A stretch of DNA of 64,000 nucleotides from Noviherbaspirillum soli (GTDB lineage Bacteria; Pseudomonadota; Gammaproteobacteria; Burkholderiales; Burkholderiaceae_D), in NCBI RefSeq assembly GCF_015352955.1, contig NZ_JACYOX010000001.1, positions 124,001-188,000 of the forward strand, written 5' to 3'. The notes under the pieces are model-generated. The model worked only from the letters and a program-made list of their open reading frames with translations, ran no database searches and was not told the DNA's origin. Below are positions 58,676 to 64,000 of the stretch, one piece after another (position 1 is the first letter of the stretch; each line of letters begins with the position of its first letter). The position numbers and the translations under genes were made by a program.

Positions 58676-58919
58676 GCCGGGGCTGTTGCAAGAGCCATGC
58701 CCTTGGGCGTGTCGCGGTCGGATCGGACCGTGGCTGGTTGTGACGTTAAATCGGCGCGAGGTATTGAACCGGCGCATGGTTGAAGAAGTTGCAAGCACCT
58801 TTTGTAAATCTTAGTGGTCAGTATGGCAACAAGAGATTCAAAAAGCTTACCGAACCGAAGGGACCGATTTTTATCTGGACAGCACTCATGGGTACCTTCC
58901 CAAATCACCAGGAACGATC

Positions 58920-60224
58920 ATGTATTTAGACATCTTGACTTCTCGCCCCCCTCTACTGGGCTCGCCTACGGGAGACGCACATGATGAGCGTAATGGCCAT
59001 GCTGGCGCCGCAGCGCGCGGGATCATGGTTCCAAGAACAGGAACAACTGGCAAGACGATCCCTTGCAGTCTTTTTGATCGAGCAATGCAATTTATTGCTG
59101 ATGGACTGAAATTGGGCAGCGCTTACAGAATCTATTGCCTATCATCCAATCTCGAACTGCTCTGTAAAAAGCCAGAAGAATGGAAAAAAGATTCAAGAAA
59201 TTTCCTTCAATTGGAATGCCATATAAAGGAATGTCAGGACATGTTGGGAGTTGAATCCGCCTTGAAGCGAGTGCTCGGAGCGTACTCGGAGTCGTCACTG
59301 CTAACTGGATTTGCCGCCTTGAATCATATGCAAGAGAAATGCATTTCAACAGAATTAACACCTGGTGAGCCCGCTGCAATCGGGATTCTGAAAACTGGGT
59401 TCATAAGCCAACACTTGAATAAAGCTTCACAGAGGATAGTTAAAAAGTGGAATCCGCATAACCCCTTGAATTCTAATGCTTTGCAGGAAATGCGATATGC
59501 CGTGTGTGATTTAATGGAGTTATCTGCAGGGTTAAACGAAGACGATGTAAAGACGGCTTTAAAAAAATCGTTTGACGCTGTCATGACACCGGCCGCAAAA
59601 ATTTCAATATTGCAACAAAATGCTTTTGGCAATGCATCAAATATCCATTCCTCATTTCAAGAAAAATATCCAAAGCTTGGTATTTCACGCGCCGTGTTGC
59701 AGGGTGCAATTTACGAAGCTGCGGTTGGCCGAAAAAACAATGAGGGAGCATTGCAAGTTGATATGAGGACAAAAGAAAAAATGCTGCCAAGAGCGGATTT
59801 GAAAAAGAAGCTGGAAAAATGCTTTAACGATTATTATAGAAATATTAATGCCGAGCGTTTCGAATCTTCTGGAACCGAAAATATGGTAAGAAAGCTGTTT
59901 GGCGAACTGGCTGGCCTGGAGAAAAGTAATATAAAAGATTCAGACGTAAGCTTCTTCCTTAGGGAAATAAAGAAGCATGTGGAAAACCATTCAGCAGGAC
60001 GAGAGGGCGCTCTGTTGCAAAAGGTTGCGCGTGAAAACTCCGGCTTTAAAAAAAATAACGTTGACATGAAAAAATTAAACGAATTTTTGTCAATATCAAC
60101 CGTGCTTGATTTTTCGCCAAAATCCACGGATCATTCACGGATTCGTCTGAAGAACATTGGTGATTCAAATCATGGCGAAAAAACGGTTTCCGCTCATTTT
60201 GGCACGGGCAATTTTATCCTATAG
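58920..60224 (+). CDS. Large helical protein of unknown function, island protein 1
   Basis: A 434-residue protein in AT-rich DNA (sampled lines near 35 percent GC against mid-60s around). It has no signal peptide and no membrane segment. The first ~50 residues are polar and Gly/Pro/Thr-rich, the rest Lys/Glu-rich helices. A segment (RYAVCDLMELSAGLNEDD through VKTALKKSF, about residues 190-225) resembles one in island protein 2. AGGAA precedes the ATG. The leader plus helical body is the pattern of secreted effectors, but no secretion signal can be proven. No known family recognised. Confidence 0.75.
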   Translation: MYLDILTSRPPLLGSPTGDAHDERNGHAGAAARGIMVPRTGTTGKTIPCSLFDRAMQFIADGLKLGSAYRIYCLSSNLELLCKKPEEWKKDSRNFLQLECHIKECQDMLGVESALKRVLGAYSESSLLTGFAALNHMQEKCISTELTPGEPAAIGILKTGFISQHLNKASQRIVKKWNPHNPLNSNALQEMRYAVCDLMELSAGLNEDDVKTALKKSFDAVMTPAAKISILQQNAFGNASNIHSSFQEKYPKLGISRAVLQGAIYEAAVGRKNNEGALQVDMRTKEKMLPRADLKKKLEKCFNDYYRNINAERFESSGTENMVRKLFGELAGLEKSNIKDSDVSFFLREIKKHVENHSAGREGALLQKVARENSGFKKNNVDMKKLNEFLSISTVLDFSPKSTDHSRIRLKNIGDSNHGEKTVSAHFGTGNFIL

Positions 60225-60845
60225 CAAACAGTCCGGTCTGCATGAAACACGAAGAAAGCAGGGCGCGCTCCGTGAAAGGGAATGCCACAATCAATAAAGG
60301 GGAAAGTGCTTGTTCAAATGGCGACGAAGAACGGGCCCAACTGTTCAGGGACGCCGGCTTTGTTTTAATCCCCGCCGGCAAACGACAAAAAATTCCTGCC
60401 GCCCGCCATTGCTCGATCAGGTCCGCCAGTTCGTTCCATTTGGCCCAGGCACCACGACGGCGCATTGGCCGCCAGCCTTGCGTCGGTCCCGAATCCATTG
60501 ACTTTCTTCCTCATCCAGGGAATCAGTACAGCCTCAAATCGAAAGTCGGTGTGGCTTATTTTAGCAAGCCATCCGAACGATAGCGGATCCATCAGCCAAG
60601 AGGCATGTTTTAGACATCGCAATCGGAACATATCCAACGGCTTTTTTTATACTTGGGTAAATTTTCCGCCAGTCCTTCCAATGACTGCACCACACAGCCG
60701 TGAACGGTCATCGCTACCGCCTTGCCTGGATTGTTTCGGATGAAGAACTTGGCCGACTTTTCTGGCTATTCCGAAAATTCTGGCTTCATGGAACGAAACA
60801 AAACGTGTTCTTACTTATTTGAATATTCATTCTTGAAAGAATAAG
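60225..60845. other. Gene debris between the two island proteins
   Basis: About 621 bases with mixed composition. Short frames on both strands have protein-like pieces (for example minus-strand FGWLAKISHTDFRFEAVLIP within 60365-60637, plus-strand RYRLAWIVSDEELGRLFW near 60710-60755) but no intact gene. I read it as decayed coding DNA, possibly from insertion sequences. A small palindrome ATTCTT-GA-AAGAAT (60829-60842) lies just before the next start. Confidence 0.45.
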
Positions 60846-62411
60846 ATGCTGACTTGTTCTCAAACCGTCCGTGCTTGCGGAATCGTTCCCGGCACAAATT
60901 CCTTGCAATCTATGTTGACGACAATGTCTGATGCTTTCTTTCCATCCATTTCGGCTGAAATTGATGGCCAATCTTTAAAAGATCCGAGAGCCAGACACCT
61001 CCACTCGCCTTGCCAGCCAAAAAAATTATCCGAAAGAATTGCGGTTTTTGTTAGAGCGTGCGCGGCTCGAGCCAAGGTCTTTTTTTCGCAAAGAAATTTC
61101 TTGGCTGATTTTTCGAAAGCAGTATTCCGGGAAAATGCTGGATCAATAGGTGGCGGTTTGAAAGCGGTGCGGTCCACTGCAATGAATGAGTTCTTTGCTC
61201 ATGCAAATTCTGCTGATATAGAAAAAATTTTCGGAGAATTGTGCATCAAAATAACGCATGCCGATTTGGAGCAGTTGAAAAACGCAACAAGGTATGTAAA
61301 ACATCTTGCGGAATTAACGGGTCAAGAAAAGCCGGGAGTTAAGTCTGATCTGTGTGAAAAATTTTTCTATGAGCTATCGGGCGCATTGATGTCGCGGGTC
61401 ATAGCCTTAAGTGCGGAGGGATATGCAAATCTTTTCTTCGTCGACAAAATAAATAATGAAAATAAAAAATCGCCAGATAAATTTGAAGAAACAATACAGG
61501 GTATTTTTCAGGATGTAGGTAATTTCAGGATTCAAGCCTCCCTGCCTTTCTTCCCTGATATTCGATTTTTAGAGTCGATGAGGAATGAATGGCGTGATGA
61601 ATTTTCCAGGCAGATTGGAAATCATAAAGGTTTTGATAAGAACAAGTTGAAAAACTTTTGCCTGGAAAAAATCAACGTGCCCATCAGCAACCTTATGGAG
61701 CATCCTGAGCAGATTAAAAAATCGATAATAAAAGGAATTAGGGATGCCGTTAAAGACCTTGCTTGTGGTGATTTATCTTTTGATAATGAGGTAGTAATTG
61801 CAAACAATTTTTTCCGGGCTATTGAAGTAGCCAAAAAAGAAAATAGCGAGAAAATTTATATTTCTGACTTTGAATCAATTGTTAAAGAAATATTTGATGA
61901 CCAGTTTAGCGCGGGGCAAGAGCGTATATCAGCATTTGCGTTCCATAAGGCTGCGTCTGCGTATGGTAAAGATGAATCGATGCAGGGCATTATCAACGGG
62001 CTGAATTTTTCGGCGGAATCCGATCAGGATAAGAACCTTGCAGGCCTGGTTCTCCAATATTGTAAAAAGTTTGAAGATGATGTGAATGCAGCCAAGGAAT
62101 CATTCCTTCGAGATGGTGGGAAATTTGAAGAATTCACCAGTCAGAACGGAGATGTAGCCTCTCAATATTTTGAGATTTTTTCCGACAGCGGAAGCTTGCT
62201 CCTGGATGACAATTTTGATAATGAAAGAAGCAGCAATCCGATTGCAACGCTTTGCAGAAAACTCATTATTCTAAAAGGTTCTTTGAGCCACCATCAAAAG
62301 CGCAATTTTGGAAACTGGACTTTACTAGAAGCGCTCTCTTCCCTGCCAGATTTCTCTCAAATAATCGGAAGGGAATTCTACAGATTTGAAAAGAAATATG
62401 CCAATGCGTAA
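60846..62411 (+). CDS. Large helical protein of unknown function, island protein 2
   Basis: A 521-residue protein in AT-rich DNA (a sampled line near 30 percent GC). No signal peptide, membrane segment or known domain. The first ~60 residues are Ser/Pro/Thr-rich, the rest long Lys/Glu helices. The block RYVKHLAELTGQEKPG-VKSDLCEKFF (about residues 148-173) matches the RYAVCDLMELSAG-VKTALKKSF block of island protein 1, and both contain (K)IFGEL/KLFGEL, suggesting paralogy. The start is unsure: ATGs at 60846 and 60912 are in frame and the ribosome-binding site is weak. A function as secreted or toxin-like effector is speculation. Confidence 0.72.
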   Translation: MLTCSQTVRACGIVPGTNSLQSMLTTMSDAFFPSISAEIDGQSLKDPRARHLHSPCQPKKLSERIAVFVRACAARAKVFFSQRNFLADFSKAVFRENAGSIGGGLKAVRSTAMNEFFAHANSADIEKIFGELCIKITHADLEQLKNATRYVKHLAELTGQEKPGVKSDLCEKFFYELSGALMSRVIALSAEGYANLFFVDKINNENKKSPDKFEETIQGIFQDVGNFRIQASLPFFPDIRFLESMRNEWRDEFSRQIGNHKGFDKNKLKNFCLEKINVPISNLMEHPEQIKKSIIKGIRDAVKDLACGDLSFDNEVVIANNFFRAIEVAKKENSEKIYISDFESIVKEIFDDQFSAGQERISAFAFHKAASAYGKDESMQGIINGLNFSAESDQDKNLAGLVLQYCKKFEDDVNAAKESFLRDGGKFEEFTSQNGDVASQYFEIFSDSGSLLLDDNFDNERSSNPIATLCRKLIILKGSLSHHQKRNFGNWTLLEALSSLPDFSQIIGREFYRFEKKYANA

Positions 62412-62634
62412 AATTCCGCAATTTGAAGAAATTTATTTAATGAAGGGTTCAAAAATAAATTGATTAAATTTGGCCTGCCATCCGGAAACTTGAAAAGGCT
62501 GAGCAAGGAATTTATCCTTTGCCAACTCACCAAGGCAAGGATGGACGTCCAATGTAGGCAACATTTTCATGGCAGTGAAGCCTCTGCGCCGCATCGTTTC
62601 TGAACTGACCTCGTTATACCAGTCCCAATCCATA

Positions 62635-62755
62635 ATGTCCCGGATGAAACCGATGGACTTTTTCGTCTGGCAAGACGGGTGAGGAGTCAATAGCCAAGCT
62701 ATTGACGACCATCCCAACGCAAGCAGGTGGGAAAAGACGCGATTTCATGGGACGT
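62635..62755. repeat. Palindromic dispersed element, copy B
   Basis: A 121-base element about 80 percent identical to the reverse strand of 18581-18702. The central stem is perfect: GTCAATAGC (62686-62694), CAA, GCTATTGAC (62698-62706). The ends ATGTCCCGGATGAAA and TTTCATGGGACGT form an imperfect inverted pair that differs in sequence from copy A but keeps the pairing. Confidence 0.8.
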
Positions 62756-62835
62756 TAGTGGATAGGAAAAACGATGGCAAGCTGGGTCTAACTGAATCGA
62801 AAATGCGCTCGTTGATCCCGTGACAGATTTGCCGT

Positions 62836-63018
62836 GTGGTGCCGCGCATAATCCAAGGGCGGGTTCGGCGGCTGCGACCGGTGAAAAAGTTTATTGAGCT
62901 TGTTTACGCTGCAAGTGGTGCCGATAAGAAAATTTTCTCTGAAGGGGACGCGAAGAATGTATGGAAGATGCTGAAGGAACAGTTTCGTATCCGAGCAGAG
63001 GAAGAATCAAATTTTTGA
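62836..63018 (+). pseudogene. Remnant of a third island-type coding sequence
   Basis: A 60-codon frame whose later part (VKKFIELVYAASGADKKI and EGDAKNVWKMLKEQF) has the same Lys/Glu helical style as the two island proteins. There is no proper start, and the N-terminal codons look like unrelated DNA. It may be the 3' end of a deleted relative. Confidence in homology is low. Confidence 0.35.
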
Positions 63019-63108
63019 AAGAATCTGAGCGCTGTGAACCGAGCTGAACCAAATTTAAGATGAGATTGCAGAAAAAGGCGCAGGCATAGTTGCCCTGAGA
63101 CTGAGCAA

Positions 63109-63786
63109 CTAGGATCGGGCATGTGGCGCAAGCTCAAACGCCTCTACCTCGATTCGATAAAACGCCTCGATGACGTCAGCAATCTTCCGGTAAAAGTTCG
63201 CACTGGGCATTTCCCGGATATCGGTAAGGCAGCGTTCTATCCAACTGCCAATGTACGCGTCGAAAACCTCACGTTGGATCGTTAACGGCCGGCCCTGTGC
63301 AATTAGCAAAGCCATCGTCTCAAATAGCGATCCGAGGTGATCTTCCAATTGACTGGCGCCTGCTCGCCGCACCACGCCCAATCCGCGCAGCGTATCGCGC
63401 AGCGCCGCCAATGGCCTGTCCATCATGAACCCTGATAAATAAAGCGATGCATGCGGATTGATCAGCGGCGTCCCGGTCGAGACGAACAGCGCATCGAATT
63501 CCTCGCGCACAGCCTCGGCGTCCATGATGCCGGCGACCAGCACCAGTTGCTCCCAGGCCGATTCAAGCCTCCCGGTTTCGCCGGCAATCGGATCCGCATT
63601 GGCGAGCGCATGCAGCAATTCGGACGAAGGCGGAACGAACAACAGCATGGCCAGAAGGGTGTAGAACCGGGCGCGGCCCTGCTCTTCGGCTGACTGAATA
63701 ATGGACCCGCCTTGCGCATTCCCGACCGGCGCGGTTGCAGTCTCCCCGTCAGGCGGCAAAGCGAATTTATCCTCATCAGCGTGCAT
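63109..63786 (-). CDS. TorD/DmsD-family molybdoenzyme chaperone
   Basis: A 225-residue all-helical protein from ATG 63786, which follows a GAAAG ribosome-binding site; an ATG 15 codons earlier lacks one. Family features: RARFYTLLAMLLFVPPSSELL near residue 40, the central block VREEFDALFVSTGTPLINPHASLYLSGFM, and a helical end (SANFYRKIADVIEAFYRIEVEAF). Such chaperones bind Tat signals of molybdoenzymes and belong at the head of formate dehydrogenase clusters. Here it is separated from its usual neighbour by a 4.4 kb AT-rich insertion. Confidence 0.85.
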   Translation of the reverse strand: MHADEDKFALPPDGETATAPVGNAQGGSIIQSAEEQGRARFYTLLAMLLFVPPSSELLHALANADPIAGETGRLESAWEQLVLVAGIMDAEAVREEFDALFVSTGTPLINPHASLYLSGFMMDRPLAALRDTLRGLGVVRRAGASQLEDHLGSLFETMALLIAQGRPLTIQREVFDAYIGSWIERCLTDIREMPSANFYRKIADVIEAFYRIEVEAFELAPHARS

Positions 63787-64000
63787 GAATTCTTTCGGCA
63801 GAGAAAAGTCGCGTGGTCCGCGGCATGGCAAACACGATAAACAGCGCTTCGTCCTTATGCCGGAAATGTGGAATGAATGACCGGAGATCCATCAACACAT
63901 GACTTGGTTCCAGGCCTCGCCCTGCCGATCCGGCTTGCAGCGACTTTGATGGTCATTCGCATTGGAGCATGCGTCGCTGCTCCAATGCCGTCATCCCCGT

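Larger units (their letters stand above)
62412..63108. other. Right part of the AT-rich island: decayed sequence and a repeat element
   Basis: About 697 bases before the TorD-like gene. It contains the palindromic dispersed element copy B (62635-62755) and a coding remnant (62836-63018). The rest is mixed and no intact gene is seen. A 94-codon minus-strand frame here is mostly the repeat element. Confidence 0.5.

Noticed and set aside
62433-62717. Minus-strand 94-codon gene
   Set aside because: Its first third lies in the dispersed palindromic element and the rest has no family or ribosome-binding site support.
58676-63108. Direct repeats or integrase marking the island ends
   Set aside because: None could be found by eye; no integrase gene or tRNA is at the boundaries.
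63832-64000. Coding remnant at the right edge
   Set aside because: Short frames only; nothing recognisable before the window ends.

Overview
The window is a 64 kb piece of a GC-rich (roughly mid-60s percent) betaproteobacterial chromosome. The left-edge order clpX - lon - HU - tRNA-Val - tRNA-Asp - ppiD is characteristic of Burkholderiales. Together with a Bug/TctC-type binding protein, glycine-zipper and BON stress lipoproteins and a Cys-type periplasmic formate dehydrogenase cluster, it points to an Oxalobacteraceae-like organism (Noviherbaspirillum / Herbaspirillum / Massilia relatives). The family level is inference.

Layout. 1-6.3 kb: protein quality control (clpX end, lon, hupB, two tRNAs, ppiD). 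6.4-12.7 kb: selU, tesA, an orphan LolD/YbbA-type ABC ATPase, and a tightly overlapping minus-strand run dadA - FAD oxidoreductase - nnr. 12.8-18.6 kb: envelope/stress block with an OmpA-like lipoprotein carrying a tandem-repeat tail, a Crp/Fnr-like regulator, small lipoproteins, an AI-2E family exporter and a Bug protein. 18.7-30.9 kb: a GGDEF-EAL protein, UspA + hemerythrin pair, an unusual cyanophycin-synthetase-like Mur ligase lacking the ATP-grasp core next to an isoaspartyl peptidase, stress proteins, a ClpP-like protease, DUF423, and the start of an Hsp70 module. 28.1-33.3 kb: three-gene module DUF2760 - Hsp70 - Hsp70. 33.5-40.7 kb: LysR, a ThDP enzyme, a 2-hydroxyacid dehydrogenase, a GAF-PAS-GGDEF-EAL protein and HPF. 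41-50.7 kb: leucine/isovalerate catabolism (liuABCD with a TetR regulator) divergent from an acyl-CoA synthetase and a Liv-type binding protein. 50.7-52 kb: repeat-rich non-coding DNA and a Ser/Gly-rich secreted protein. 52.2-63.8 kb: formate dehydrogenase cluster on the minus strand (TorD-like chaperone, Tat-signal small protein, FdhA, Fe-S subunit, two lipoproteins, cytochrome b subunit, DUF3305).

The formate dehydrogenase cluster is split between the TorD-like gene (63.1 kb) and the Tat-signal gene (58.7 kb) by about 4.4 kb of AT-rich DNA. This segment encodes two large unrecognised, probably paralogous helical proteins, gene debris and one copy of a small palindromic dispersed element. 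It is the clearest accessory, possibly undescribed, region. Other features worth attention are the ATP-grasp-less CphA-like protein, the DUF2760/Hsp70 trio, a palindrome shared upstream of two glycine-zipper lipoprotein genes beside a Crp-like regulator, and two dispersed families of small hairpin repeats.
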